Below, piece after piece: positions 24,632 through 33,933 of a DNA stretch of 52,255 nucleotides (its first letter is position 1; every line of letters begins with the position of its first letter). Position numbers and translations under genes: made by a program. Origin of the DNA: Bacteroidota bacterium (GTDB lineage Bacteria; Bacteroidota; Bacteroidia; B-17B0; Aurantibacillaceae); NCBI GenBank assembly GCA_963169355.1, contig CAUJCR010000041.1, positions 1 through 52,255 of the forward strand, read 5' to 3'. A model generated the notes under the pieces. The model saw only the letters and a list, made by a program, of their open reading frames with translations, had not been told where the DNA came from and did not search any database.

Positions 24632-25954
24632 TTGAATCCAAACGCACATATTTTAATTTATGTACACAAAATTACTCCCCGAGTAAAATACACTTTTCAT
24701 CTTATATTTAAGGATTGCTTGGGGCTTGATTTTACACTTACAACTAGCATTGATGATTATCAGCTATACGGTGGTGTAAAACTTAGTTATACAACACAAG
24801 AACTAGAGAGCGTTTGCCATTTTGAGGCTGTGCCACTCTTATTCGAATCTGGTATTCACGAGCAGGTTATTCAAATACACAACCACGAACATTTTTATAA
24901 ATATTTTTTTAAAACCTATAAAAGCGCCCTTCCATTTGATGTATTTGCCGCATCGTTTTATTTAGTAAGCCGATACGAGGAATACTTACCCTTTAAGCCC
25001 GATATGTATAACCGATATGAGGTTGAAAACAGCCTAGCCTATCAATACGATTTTTTACATATTCCATTGGTAAATTTATGGGTAAGCGAACTTGAAAAAA
25101 TTTTATTGAAAAAGTTCCCGAGATTATCCATCTCACACCGCAACTATAATTACATCTCCACTATTGACGTAGATAACGCCTATAAATTTAAAGAAAAAGG
25201 TATCATGCGTTCTTTAGGTGGATATTTAAAATCAATAGTGCGATTTCAGAAAAAAGAACTCATACAACGAACCGCTGTGTTATTGGGAAAGGAAAAAGAT
25301 CCGTTTGATACGTATGATTATCAATTACAAGTTCAAAAACAGCATAAGGTAAATACCATTTATTTCTTTTTGCTAGGTGATTATGGTGTAAACGATAAAA
25401 ATCATCCTTCTAACAACTACGGATTTCAAAAACTCATTAAACATTTAGCCGATTATTACACAACGGGCATTCATCCTTCCTATGGTTCTACTGGCAAACC
25501 ACAACAAATAAAAATTGAAATAAATCGTTTGGCAAACATCACTCATCGTGAAATATTTCACTCGCGCCAACATTTCTCAATGCTCAAATTTCCTGAAACG
25601 TACTACACGCTGCAAGAACTAGGAATTACAAACGAATACTCGATGGGATACCGAAACCATAATGGTTTTAGAGCTAGCTATTGTTATCCTTTTTATTGGT
25701 ACGACTTAGATGAAGAGATAGAAACCAACTTAAAAATTCATCCTTTTTGCATCAGTATTACATCATTAAGATATAGAGACAAAGCCACCCCGCAAAATGC
25801 GACAGAAAAAGCAGCACCTATTATTAACGAAGTAAAAAAATACGGTGGCGAACTGATTACCATTTTTCATAATGACACCATGGGTACATCACCCGAGTGG
25901 ATTGACTGGAAAGTAGTATATGAAGATATGATAAAACTAGCTGTAAATTCATGA
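24632..25954 (+). CDS. Polysaccharide deacetylase-like protein, copy 1
   Basis: 440 residues from TTG 24632; an in-frame stop lies 9 bases upstream and the next Met is far inside, so TTG is the only sensible start. The N-terminal ~120 residues are a Bacteroidota-specific domain (FHLIFKDCLGLDF, ...DVFAASFYLVSRYEEYLPF). The rest is a NodB-like barrel: YISTIDVDNAYKFKEKG supplies the Asp pair, TGIHPSYGST a metal His, LKIHPFCIS a later His. No signal peptide is visible. Expected to act on N-acetylated glycans or glycan precursors; the substrate is unknown. Overlaps its paralogue by 4 bases. Confidence 0.82.
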   Translation: MNPNAHILIYVHKITPRVKYTFHLIFKDCLGLDFTLTTSIDDYQLYGGVKLSYTTQELESVCHFEAVPLLFESGIHEQVIQIHNHEHFYKYFFKTYKSALPFDVFAASFYLVSRYEEYLPFKPDMYNRYEVENSLAYQYDFLHIPLVNLWVSELEKILLKKFPRLSISHRNYNYISTIDVDNAYKFKEKGIMRSLGGYLKSIVRFQKKELIQRTAVLLGKEKDPFDTYDYQLQVQKQHKVNTIYFFLLGDYGVNDKNHPSNNYGFQKLIKHLADYYTTGIHPSYGSTGKPQQIKIEINRLANITHREIFHSRQHFSMLKFPETYYTLQELGITNEYSMGYRNHNGFRASYCYPFYWYDLDEEIETNLKIHPFCISITSLRYRDKATPQNATEKAAPIINEVKKYGGELITIFHNDTMGTSPEWIDWKVVYEDMIKLAVNS

Positions 25955-27258
25955 TTGTAGTTTATTCGCCCATACAAAGCCCAAGGCTTAATTACACGCT
26001 GAGTCTAATATTTCATACCATTTTAGGTTGTAAATATCAATTAACGCATGATAAAATTTTTTATGAAACAACCAACCTTCCTAAACTTAATTATTCTACA
26101 ACTCCCTTAAACTCTGGTATTTTCATACAACCGCATAGCTTATTACAAGAATCAAACATTCGTTCATTGATTCCTCATGCTGAAGATTTAAGTGATGAAT
26201 TTCCTATTTTTTTTAAATCTGAGATTCAAGATTTTTTAGGTTTCGACATTCTATCTACCGTATTTTATGTGGTAACCCGATACGAAGAATATAACGCTAC
26301 CAACTTAGATGAACATCAACGTTATAAGGCCGAAAATAGTTTAGCATATAAATACCACTTTTTACATTATCCTTACATTAATAAGATAGTTGCTTATTTT
26401 GGAGATAAGTTACAAAAGCAATACCCACAGCTAATATTTAACCAACGTACTTTTAATTTTCTATCAACCATTGATATTGATAATGCTTTTGCTTATGCTC
26501 ATAAAGGATTTGTAAGAAACTCACTTGGATTTATAAAAGACGCATGTAGCTTTAATTTTCAAAAACTGCAATCCAGAATATCCAGTTGTATTAACGAAAA
26601 AAACGACCCTTATTTTACATTTCAAGAAATTAATTCTATAAGCGAAGCTACTAATACTGCCTTGCATTATTTTGTGTTAATAGGTGATTATAATACCTAC
26701 GATAAAAACCCACACTATCAAAACAAAGGCTTTCAGCAACTACTAAAATCACTCTCTAATTCCCATTCCATGGGATTACACCCGTCTTACGCTTCACACC
26801 AGCATTTTGAAAAAATAGGTGTGGAGAAAAAAAGACTAGAACATATTATTGAAAAACCAATAACAAGCGCTCGTTGCCATTTTTTACGTTTAAAATTACC
26901 CGACACCTATCAGTTTTTTAATGAAATAGGTATTACTGATGATTACACCATGATATACGCCTCGCAAGTAGGCTTTAGAACTGGATTATGTACGCCTCAT
27001 CAATGGTTTGATTTACAAAAAAATGAAGCTACTAAGCTCACCATTCATCCAAGCACAATGATGGAAGGTGTTTTAAGAGACTACCTAAAACTTGATTCGT
27101 TAACAGCATACAATAGCGTAGAAAAACTAATGACAGAGGTAAAGAAATATGGTGGCGAATTTATTTCTATTTTTCATAATGATAGTTTTATAAAACAACA
27201 AGCACCGTGGGTGGATTTGTATAAAAAAATGCTTTCAACCTCTAAAAAAGCCGTTTAA
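25951..27258 (+). CDS. Polysaccharide deacetylase-like protein, copy 2
   Basis: 435 residues, ATG inside ATGA overlapping the stop of copy 1, so translation is probably coupled. Same layout: SLIFHTILGCKYQLT, DILSTVFYVVTRYEEYNA, FLSTIDIDNAFAYAHKG (Asp pair), MGLHPSYASH, LTIHPSTMMEG, and the shared end VKKYGGEFISIFHNDS. The key Asp and His residues are kept in both copies while the loops have diverged strongly, so this is an old tandem duplication with both genes selected. They may act on different positions of one envelope glycan, by inference. Confidence 0.82.
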   Translation: MIVVYSPIQSPRLNYTLSLIFHTILGCKYQLTHDKIFYETTNLPKLNYSTTPLNSGIFIQPHSLLQESNIRSLIPHAEDLSDEFPIFFKSEIQDFLGFDILSTVFYVVTRYEEYNATNLDEHQRYKAENSLAYKYHFLHYPYINKIVAYFGDKLQKQYPQLIFNQRTFNFLSTIDIDNAFAYAHKGFVRNSLGFIKDACSFNFQKLQSRISSCINEKNDPYFTFQEINSISEATNTALHYFVLIGDYNTYDKNPHYQNKGFQQLLKSLSNSHSMGLHPSYASHQHFEKIGVEKKRLEHIIEKPITSARCHFLRLKLPDTYQFFNEIGITDDYTMIYASQVGFRTGLCTPHQWFDLQKNEATKLTIHPSTMMEGVLRDYLKLDSLTAYNSVEKLMTEVKKYGGEFISIFHNDSFIKQQAPWVDLYKKMLSTSKKAV

Positions 27259-27311
27259 ATAATATTTAAACCTATTCATTTTAATTTTAAACCAAGCTAT
27301 TTTAAAAATTA

Positions 27312-27319
27312 TACCTTTG
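27312..27319 (+). promoter_or_regulatory. -7 box of the CPBP protease gene
   Basis: TACCTTTG, perfect TAnnTTTG, 6 bases before the ATG at 27326; predicts a leaderless or nearly leaderless transcript. Confidence 0.45.
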
Positions 27320-27325
27320 TATAGT

Positions 27326-28297
27326 ATGGAAACAGAAACAACCAATCAAAATAATGCAATCCCTTTTCAAAATCTTTTTTTAACTAAAGGATTTATAACA
27401 GGAAAAAATGAACCATGGCGATATGTGCTTGGAATTATTATTGCTGCCGTTGGTTATTTTGTTTTTCAGTCCATTATTATGTTTCCATTAATGAATGCCG
27501 CATTAAATAATGGTGTTCTTATGAATGAAATTATACAAAACCCTAATATTATTTTTAGTCCTGAAAAAACTGGCATCAATAAATCTGTGCTCTTAGCAAT
27601 TATGATGGGGATGTTTGTATTTACTTTATTGTTTTTTTGGTTAGCTATAAAATTCATACAAAAAAAACCTTTAAGCTCGGTTATTACTGGTTTTGACCGA
27701 ATAAGATGGAGCCACTATTTTTTTGCATTCTTGGTGTGGGGTTTACTATTAATTGGGCTCACGGTAGTATCTTACCTTATTAGCCCACAAGATATGGTTT
27801 TGCAATTTAACCCATCTGCATTTGTAATTTTGGTAATAGTAGCCGTTGTATTTATTCCGATACAAACAGCTACCGAAGAAATTTTATTTAGAGGTTATTT
27901 AATGCAAGGATTAGGCATAGGACTAAAAAATGGCATATTTCCATTAATCATCACATCCATCCTATTTGGGTTAATGCATGGCACAAACCCAGAAGCGCAG
28001 GCTCATGGTTTTTTAATTATGATGCCTTATTACATTTTATTTGGTGCATTTTTAGGTGTGCTTACTTTGCTTGACGAAGGGGCTGAATTAGCAATGGGAA
28101 TTCATTGCGCTAATAATTTATTTTCATCGCTTTTAGTTTGTTCTAAAAACTCCGTTTTACAAACCGATGCCATATTTTATACCACGGTAGAAAATCCTTC
28201 AGGTGAGTTTTTTATTTGGATAATCATGGCATTAGTATGCTTTATCATTTTACGAAAAAAGTATCAACTTACTAATTGGTCGTTAATCCTTCGATAA
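27326..28297 (+). CDS. CPBP-family intramembrane metalloprotease
   Basis: 323 residues from ATG 27326; an in-frame TTG 9 bases upstream overlaps the promoter box and is rejected. About eight membrane segments. The three CPBP (Abi/CAAX protease) motifs are there: TATEEILFRGYLM (E184, E185, R189), LFGLMHGTNPEAQ (His) and MGIHCANNLFSSLL (His, Asn). It sits in the inner membrane and would cut membrane-buried or prenylated-like peptides; in bacteria such proteins have been linked to bacteriocin immunity and protein sorting, but no partner is seen here. Confidence 0.9.
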   Translation: METETTNQNNAIPFQNLFLTKGFITGKNEPWRYVLGIIIAAVGYFVFQSIIMFPLMNAALNNGVLMNEIIQNPNIIFSPEKTGINKSVLLAIMMGMFVFTLLFFWLAIKFIQKKPLSSVITGFDRIRWSHYFFAFLVWGLLLIGLTVVSYLISPQDMVLQFNPSAFVILVIVAVVFIPIQTATEEILFRGYLMQGLGIGLKNGIFPLIITSILFGLMHGTNPEAQAHGFLIMMPYYILFGAFLGVLTLLDEGAELAMGIHCANNLFSSLLVCSKNSVLQTDAIFYTTVENPSGEFFIWIIMALVCFIILRKKYQLTNWSLILR

Positions 28298-28350
28298 TTT
28301 AAAATTTCAAAATCAACATTAAACATCTTACCAAAGAAACACTTTTTCCT

Positions 28351-30192
28351 ATGTCAAAAATATTTTTCATAATATGTATTTTCAGCAGCTTATTTGTTTT
28401 TGCTGATAACAATTACAGATACTATATTGACTTAACTGATGCAAAAGATGATAAATTACATATTCGTTTAGTACCTCCAGATATCACTGAACAAGAGACT
28501 GTATTTATGTTTCCAGCAATGGTACCTGGAACGTATGATGTATATGATTTTGGAAGATTTATTTCAAATTTAAAAGTAACTGGAAAAAATGGGCAACAGA
28601 TTACTGTTAAAAAATTAGATGACAATAGTTATCAAATTAACCCAGCTAACCAAATTGCAGAAATTAGTTACGATGTAGAAGACACTTGGGATACAGATAT
28701 TAAGGATCGAGTAGTATTTGAACCAGGCGGAAGTAATATAGAAGCCGACAAAGTATTTTGTTTAAATACACACTGTTTTTTTGGTTATTTTAAAAACAAA
28801 GTCAATCATTTATTTATACTCCAAGTTACCAAACCAAAGGGTTTTTATGCCTCTAGTGGCATAAGCGATATTGTGAGTGGAGACACGGTTGATGTATTGT
28901 CTGTGGAAAATTATCACCACTTAGTGGATTCACCCATCATGTATTGTTTGCCAGATACAACTACAATTTCAATAGGTCAATCGCAAGTACTTATCTCTGT
29001 TTATTCGCCTAATAAGGTATTAACTTCGCAGTTTATAGCCCGTAACTTACAGGAGTTATTATTTGCACAAGCCGATTATTTGGGTGGAGAATTACCTATA
29101 AAAAAATATGCTTTTTTATTTTACTTTACAGATAAACCCACATTAAGTGGCGCATCGGGTGCACTTGAACACTCCTACTCTTCATTTTACAATTTACCAG
29201 AAGCTGATACAAGTTTAATGGCTCAAGAAATACGAAATGTAGCAGCACATGAATTTTTTCATATCGTTACGCCTTTAAATATCCATTCTAAAGAAATTGG
29301 TGATTTTGATTTCAATAATCCAAAAATGAGTAAACACTTGTGGTTATATGAAGGTATGACTGAATATGCGGCACACCACATGCAAGTAAAAAGTGGTTTA
29401 ATAGATTACGATGCTTACTTTGATGTGATGATAGATAAATTAATAAACGCCAGAGAAAATTATAACGACACAGTTCCTTTTACTGTAATGAGTAAATATG
29501 CCTTAGATAAATATAAAAAAGAATACAACAATGTGTATGAAAAAGGCGCCCTAATTGGTATGTGTTTAGATATTCAACTAAGATATTACAGTAAAGGAGC
29601 CTATGGCACTCAAAATTTGATGCAAGATTTATCAAAAATGTATGGAAAAAATCAGGCATTTAATGATGATGATTTATTTAATGATATTGAAAAATTAACT
29701 TATAAAGAAATTAGAACATTTTTAGACACATACGTAGCTGGCTCAAAGCCTCTGCCCTACAAAGAAATTTTCAACATGGTTGGATTAAATTATATTGAAA
29801 AACGTACAACCGAAAAAATAACTTTAGGTGGAATATCTGTGGGTTACAACCCAGAAACTAACCGCTTAATAGTAGTAGGTACTGATAGACTTGACGCCTT
29901 TGGAAAAAAATTAGGTTTTAAAGAAGGAGATGAGATAATGATATTTGACAACCGAAAACTAACACTTGACAATATGAGAGAAGTGATGGGAGGTTTTTTA
30001 GAAAAAGCCAAACCGGGAGATATACTTACTATTGATGTAACTAGAAAGGATAAAAAAGGAAAAGAAAAAATTAAAACACTTAAAGCTAAAGTTAAACCTG
30101 TAAACGTAACTGAAACTGATTTTATTGAGATAAAAGAAAATGCCAGTGAGCAAGAACTCATAGCTCGTAAAACATGGCTTGGCATAAACTAA
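28351..30192 (+). CDS. M61-family metallopeptidase with PDZ domain
   Basis: 613 residues with a signal peptide (about 1-18, IFFIICIFSSLFVFA). The N-terminal beta domain is followed by a thermolysin-like catalytic part: H300-E-F-F-H304 (HEFFHIVTPLN) and the third zinc ligand E334 in LWLYEGMTEYAA. A C-terminal PDZ-like domain (about 490-590, GGISVGYNPETN ... LGFKEGDEIMIFDN) fits the glycyl aminopeptidase group. Probably periplasmic. It lies just upstream of a sensor kinase pair (6 bases to the next ATG), so it may share a transcript with them. Confidence 0.92.
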   Translation: MSKIFFIICIFSSLFVFADNNYRYYIDLTDAKDDKLHIRLVPPDITEQETVFMFPAMVPGTYDVYDFGRFISNLKVTGKNGQQITVKKLDDNSYQINPANQIAEISYDVEDTWDTDIKDRVVFEPGGSNIEADKVFCLNTHCFFGYFKNKVNHLFILQVTKPKGFYASSGISDIVSGDTVDVLSVENYHHLVDSPIMYCLPDTTTISIGQSQVLISVYSPNKVLTSQFIARNLQELLFAQADYLGGELPIKKYAFLFYFTDKPTLSGASGALEHSYSSFYNLPEADTSLMAQEIRNVAAHEFFHIVTPLNIHSKEIGDFDFNNPKMSKHLWLYEGMTEYAAHHMQVKSGLIDYDAYFDVMIDKLINARENYNDTVPFTVMSKYALDKYKKEYNNVYEKGALIGMCLDIQLRYYSKGAYGTQNLMQDLSKMYGKNQAFNDDDLFNDIEKLTYKEIRTFLDTYVAGSKPLPYKEIFNMVGLNYIEKRTTEKITLGGISVGYNPETNRLIVVGTDRLDAFGKKLGFKEGDEIMIFDNRKLTLDNMREVMGGFLEKAKPGDILTIDVTRKDKKGKEKIKTLKAKVKPVNVTETDFIEIKENASEQELIARKTWLGIN

Positions 30193-30198
30193 GAGAAA

Positions 30199-31227
30199 AT
30201 GAATACTAAAAATAGTATATACTGGAAATGTCAAATCATTGGATGGACTTTATATACAACTATTAATCTCTTATTTTTTAATCTTAGTTTTACTACAAAT
30301 ATTAAGGATAATCTTTCCTTTATTTTATGGCTTCCTCTAGGCATAGGTATTACGCATGTCTATCGCCATTACATCATTAAGTTTCATTTCTTAAAAACGC
30401 CACTACTCTCTCAAAGTTTAATCATCTTAGTATCTTCTATTTTGATGGCTATCCTCTTTTTTATTGTCAATATGGGACTTGTAAAAGTATTAGGCATAGC
30501 CGAAGATACTTTTAACTTATTGGCTGCCACATCCAAAGTATTAAGTTTAGTTCTCATATTCTTTGTGTGGTCAATAATCTATTTTGGATTTCATTTTTTT
30601 GATAATTATAAAAAAGCTGAGATTCTTAATTTACGCTTAGAGGCTAACTCCAAAGAAATTGAATTAAATCAACTAAAAGCTCAGCTCAATCCACATTTTA
30701 TGTTTAATAGCATGAATAGCATTAGAGCATTGATTGATGAAAATCCACAAAAAGCAAAACAAGCAATTACACAATTATCAAACATACTAAGACATACATT
30801 AATGATGCATAAACATAAATTTATTCCCTTAGAAGAAGAAATGAATTTAGTAAAAGATTATTTGGAATTAGAACACATCCGATTTGAAGAACGATTAAAA
30901 TACAACATCAATATTGACACCGAAACTAAAACATTACACATTCCACCTATGATGATACAAACACTTGTTGAAAATGCAATAAAACACGGTATTAGCAAAT
31001 TGCCAAAAGGTGGCGAAATAACTATTGATGCTAGAAAAATAAATACCGAATATAGAATACGTATTGTAAACACAGGACAACTCAATCCTGAATCTCGCAC
31101 CGAATCGGGAGTTGGGATTGAAAATAGCAAAGACCGCTTATCTTTTCTTTATGGAAATAAGGCCACATTTTTATTAAGCAATTATGATAACGAACACGTA
31201 TTAAGCGAAATAATTATAACTAACTAA
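30199..31227 (+). CDS. LytS-type sensor histidine kinase
   Basis: 342 residues. Four membrane helices (about 9-30, 40-58, 72-95, 108-133) without a large outside domain, a short coiled coil, then the His_kinase domain of the LytS/YehU group with H166 in LNPHFMFNSMNSIRALID and an ATP-binding part PPMMIQTLVENAIKHGI ... GVGIENSKDRLSFLYG. Lacks classical F and G2 boxes, as usual for this group. It would phosphorylate the LytTR regulator encoded 10 bases downstream. The signal is unknown and probably sensed within the membrane. Confidence 0.92.
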   Translation: MNTKNSIYWKCQIIGWTLYTTINLLFFNLSFTTNIKDNLSFILWLPLGIGITHVYRHYIIKFHFLKTPLLSQSLIILVSSILMAILFFIVNMGLVKVLGIAEDTFNLLAATSKVLSLVLIFFVWSIIYFGFHFFDNYKKAEILNLRLEANSKEIELNQLKAQLNPHFMFNSMNSIRALIDENPQKAKQAITQLSNILRHTLMMHKHKFIPLEEEMNLVKDYLELEHIRFEERLKYNINIDTETKTLHIPPMMIQTLVENAIKHGISKLPKGGEITIDARKINTEYRIRIVNTGQLNPESRTESGVGIENSKDRLSFLYGNKATFLLSNYDNEHVLSEIIITN

Positions 31228-31237
31228 ACGTAATGAT

Positions 31238-31951
31238 ATGAAAGCAATTATTGTAGATGACGAAAGATTAGCTCGTCAAGAATTAAAAAACCTGCTAGAA
31301 GCACACAAAGAAATTGAAATTGTTGCTGAGTGCAATAATGCCGAATCGGCCAAAGAAAAAATCACCGAGCTCAATCCAGATATCGTTTTCTTAGATATTC
31401 AAATGCCTGGAAAAACCGGATTACAATTAGTAGAAGAATTATCTGTATTACCCGATATTGTTTTTGTTACAGCTTATGATGAGCATGCCATAAAAGCATT
31501 TGAATTAAATGCTTATGATTATCTTTTAAAACCTGTTATGCCCGAAAGGCTTGCCGAAACAATTAAAAAACTCACTATAAAAGAAGCCTCTGAGAAAAAA
31601 GAAAACACCTCTATACTTACAGAAAATAGTCAGGTATTTATAAAAGATGGTGACAAAACTTGGTTTGTAAGGCTTAATAATATTAGGCTTTTTGAAAGTG
31701 AAGGAAACTATGTACGTGTATATTTTGATAATTCAAAACCCTTAATTTTAAGAAGTTTGAATAGTTTAGAAAATCGTTTAGATGAAAAAACATTTTTTAG
31801 AGCAAGTAGAAAACACATTATTAATTTAAACTGGGTTGATAGTATAGAAACCTGGTTTAACGGCGGACTTATGGTAAAACTAAAAAGCGGTCAGGAAATT
31901 GAAATCTCTAGACGCCAAGCGGTTAAACTAAAAGACATGATGAGCCTTTAA
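31238..31951 (+). CDS. LytTR-family response regulator
   Basis: 237 residues. Receiver domain (1-~120) with acidic pair DDE (residues 7-9), phosphoacceptor D53 in VFLDIQMPGKTG, T in FVTAYDEHA and K in YLLKPVMPERL. C-terminal LytTR DNA-binding domain (about 135-235, FIKDGDKTWFVRLNNIRLFESEGNYV ... FFRASRKHIINL ... ISRRQAVKLKD). Transcription factor partner of the kinase before it. The targets are not visible; LytTR sites are poorly defined in this phylum. Confidence 0.94.
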   Translation: MKAIIVDDERLARQELKNLLEAHKEIEIVAECNNAESAKEKITELNPDIVFLDIQMPGKTGLQLVEELSVLPDIVFVTAYDEHAIKAFELNAYDYLLKPVMPERLAETIKKLTIKEASEKKENTSILTENSQVFIKDGDKTWFVRLNNIRLFESEGNYVRVYFDNSKPLILRSLNSLENRLDEKTFFRASRKHIINLNWVDSIETWFNGGLMVKLKSGQEIEISRRQAVKLKDMMSL

Positions 31952-31989
31952 TTTTTCATTTATTAATTAGATAAATATCAAAAAAACAT

Positions 31990-31997
31990 TATTTTTG
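31990..31997 (+). promoter_or_regulatory. -7 box of the DUF5606 gene
   Basis: TATTTTTG, perfect TAnnTTTG, 25 bases before the ATG at 32023. Confidence 0.5.
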
Positions 31998-32022
31998 CTA
32001 CGTAATAATAAATAAATAGAAG

Positions 32023-32565
32023 ATGATTGATTTAACAGGAATTATCGCCATTAGCGGACAAGCAGGATTGTTTAAAGTAATTGCACAATCAAAAAATGGG
32101 ATTATAGTAGAAGCATTAGCTGATAAAAAACGTACAACAATTAGTTCAACCTCTAAGGTAAGTTCATTAGAAGATATTAGTATGTTTACCACTGGCGACG
32201 ACAAACCTGTTTCAGAAATTATGAAATCTATTTTTGATAAAGAAAAAGGTGGTGTTGCAGTTGATGCTAAAAGTGATGATAAAACTATTACAACTTACTT
32301 TGCAAGTATCTTACCAGAATATGATAAAGACCGTGTGTATGTAAGTAATATGCGTAAATTATTTTCTTGGTACAATATATTACAAGCTACAGGCAATTTA
32401 AAAGAACGTAGCGAAGAAAAAGCTGAAGAAAATACTGAGAAAAAAGTAACAGCACCTACCATTCAAAAAGCAGCTGCTAAAAAAACAACCATTAAAGAAC
32501 CAAAAGCAAAAACTAGTACTGGCGTAAAGAAAACTGCTGGCGTTAGAAAAACTGGTTCTGCTTAA
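32023..32565 (+). CDS. DUF5606 domain protein
   Basis: 180 residues. The N-terminal half (1-~75, LTGIIAISGQAGLFKVIAQ ... IVEALADKKRTTI ... SSLEDISMFT) and the following helical segment (VSEIMKSIFDKEKG ... LPEYDKDRVYVSNMRKLFSWYNIL) match the DUF5606 family found across Bacteroidota. The last 50 residues are a Lys/Ala/Thr-rich, disordered basic tail (KKTTIKEPKAKTS) that could bind nucleic acid. Cytoplasmic, function unknown. It has its own promoter and a strong convergent terminator. Confidence 0.88.
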   Translation: MIDLTGIIAISGQAGLFKVIAQSKNGIIVEALADKKRTTISSTSKVSSLEDISMFTTGDDKPVSEIMKSIFDKEKGGVAVDAKSDDKTITTYFASILPEYDKDRVYVSNMRKLFSWYNILQATGNLKERSEEKAEENTEKKVTAPTIQKAAAKKTTIKEPKAKTSTGVKKTAGVRKTGSA

Positions 32566-32570
32566 TACTT

Positions 32571-32604
32571 ATACATCTACGATTTTTTAAATCGTAGATG
32601 TATT
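32571..32604. terminator. Bidirectional terminator between convergent genes
   Basis: ATACATCTACGAT / ATCGTAGATGTAT arms with a TTTTTAA loop, T-rich exit. It lies after the DUF5606 stop and includes the last codons and stop (32587) of the opposing phosphatase gene. Confidence 0.8.
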
Positions 32605-33057
32605 TTCGCTGATAATCTTTTCACAAGATTGATATACCATTTGAAAAACATCTTCAAACCCCTGCTCTCCTCCATAATAAGGATCTGGAACTTCTAAATT
32701 TTGCCCTGGATGTATTAAATTAAGCAGTAAATCCACTTTTGCATGATGTTTAGGCTCATTAGTTAATCTTAAAACATTGGACAAATTACTTTTATCCATT
32801 ACATAAATTTTATCGAAATTCTCAAAATCAGATAATTGGAATTGTCTCGCTCTTAATGATGATAAGTCTATCTGATGTTTTTTAGCATTTAATATAGTGC
32901 GCTTATCGGGCGCCTCGCCAATGTGGTAATTTGAAGTCCCCGCCGAATCAACAAGTAAATCGACTTTATTTTTTTCGATTAAATGTAATAAAATACCCTC
33001 AGCCACAGCGGAGCGGCAAATATTACCTAAGCATACAAATAAAATTTTTTGTTTCAT
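32587..33057 (-). CDS. Low-molecular-weight protein-tyrosine-phosphatase
   Basis: 156 residues. P-loop VCLGNICRSAVAEG (Cys 9, Arg 15: C-x5-R) near the N-terminus and the general-acid loop EVPDPYYGGEQGFEDVF near the C-terminus; complete active site. Such enzymes reverse BY-kinase tyrosine phosphorylation in capsule and exopolysaccharide export, or act on arginine phosphate; no kinase gene is adjacent. Last in a leftward run TolC, adaptor, tsaB, lipid kinase, phosphatase. Its 3' end is folded into the terminator. Confidence 0.93.
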   Translation of the reverse strand: MKQKILFVCLGNICRSAVAEGILLHLIEKNKVDLLVDSAGTSNYHIGEAPDKRTILNAKKHQIDLSSLRARQFQLSDFENFDKIYVMDKSNLSNVLRLTNEPKHHAKVDLLLNLIHPGQNLEVPDPYYGGEQGFEDVFQMVYQSCEKIISENTSTI

Positions 33058-33062
33058 TTTAA

Positions 33063-33932
33063 TTAACTTATAATTTGAAGTGCTTGCGGAATGACGTTGA
33101 TAGAAATTTTATTCCTCATTAAAATAGGTTCTCCATCATAATGAACTGGTAATTCGCCATCAAATTCAATTACAATCTCTCTTCCGCTTTTTGAGATGAG
33201 TGCTGACGAAGTATGAATTTTTCTACCAAATAATTTTATTGCAATAACTAAAGCCTGAAATAAAGAAAATGGTTTTAAAATGCTGACATTCAAAATCCCA
33301 TCATCCATAACCGCCTTAGGCGCAATATAAACATCATTTCCCCATTGTCCAGCATTAGCAATCGTTATTAAAAATGCTTTAACCGAAAAAGAATGGTCAT
33401 CAATTATTAGGCGATATTCAAAAGGTTTATATCCAAAAAAAGCTTTAATAGTAGTGGTGATATAAGTAAAAAAACCGCGTTTAGTGCTTGATGAAAACAG
33501 ATGAGCAATATGAGCATCAAAACCAATACCTGCCGTACAAAAAAAGTAGTGCTGATTAATTTTAGCGACATCAATACGCTTAATCTGTGCATTTTCAATA
33601 CATCTTAATGCTTTAATATAATCCATTGGAATAGCATTGCTTCTGGCTAAACCATTACCCGAACCTAATGGAAAAATACCTAACGACATAGTCGTATTCA
33701 CTAAAACAGAAGCCACTTTATTCACGGTTCCGTCTCCGCCACATGCTACAACAATAGTATAATTTCCTTTAAGTATTTGATTTTTTACAGCATCAAAATC
33801 ATCTTTGTTTTCCCATACTATAAAATCGGAGGGTATATTACCTGAGAAATGCTTTTTTATAAAATCAATGATATTGATTTTCTTCTTAACACCTGCACTT
33901 GGATTTATAACAAAGGCTACTTTTTGTAACAT
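33063..33932 (-). CDS. Diacylglycerol kinase-like lipid kinase (YegS/BmrU type)
   Basis: 289 residues. AFVINPSAGVKKK at the start, the nucleotide-binding VVACGGDGTVNKVASVLV, FPLGSGNGLAR, and TAGIGFDAHIAHLF are signatures of the DAGK catalytic family; the C-terminal beta-sandwich has IEFDGELPVHYDGEPI. It phosphorylates a membrane lipid such as diacylglycerol or a sphingoid lipid (the latter plausible in Bacteroidota, inference). Starts 1 base after tsaB ends, so likely translationally coupled. Confidence 0.9.
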   Translation of the reverse strand: MLQKVAFVINPSAGVKKKINIIDFIKKHFSGNIPSDFIVWENKDDFDAVKNQILKGNYTIVVACGGDGTVNKVASVLVNTTMSLGIFPLGSGNGLARSNAIPMDYIKALRCIENAQIKRIDVAKINQHYFFCTAGIGFDAHIAHLFSSSTKRGFFTYITTTIKAFFGYKPFEYRLIIDDHSFSVKAFLITIANAGQWGNDVYIAPKAVMDDGILNVSILKPFSLFQALVIAIKLFGRKIHTSSALISKSGREIVIEFDGELPVHYDGEPILMRNKISINVIPQALQIIS

Positions 33933-33933
33933 C

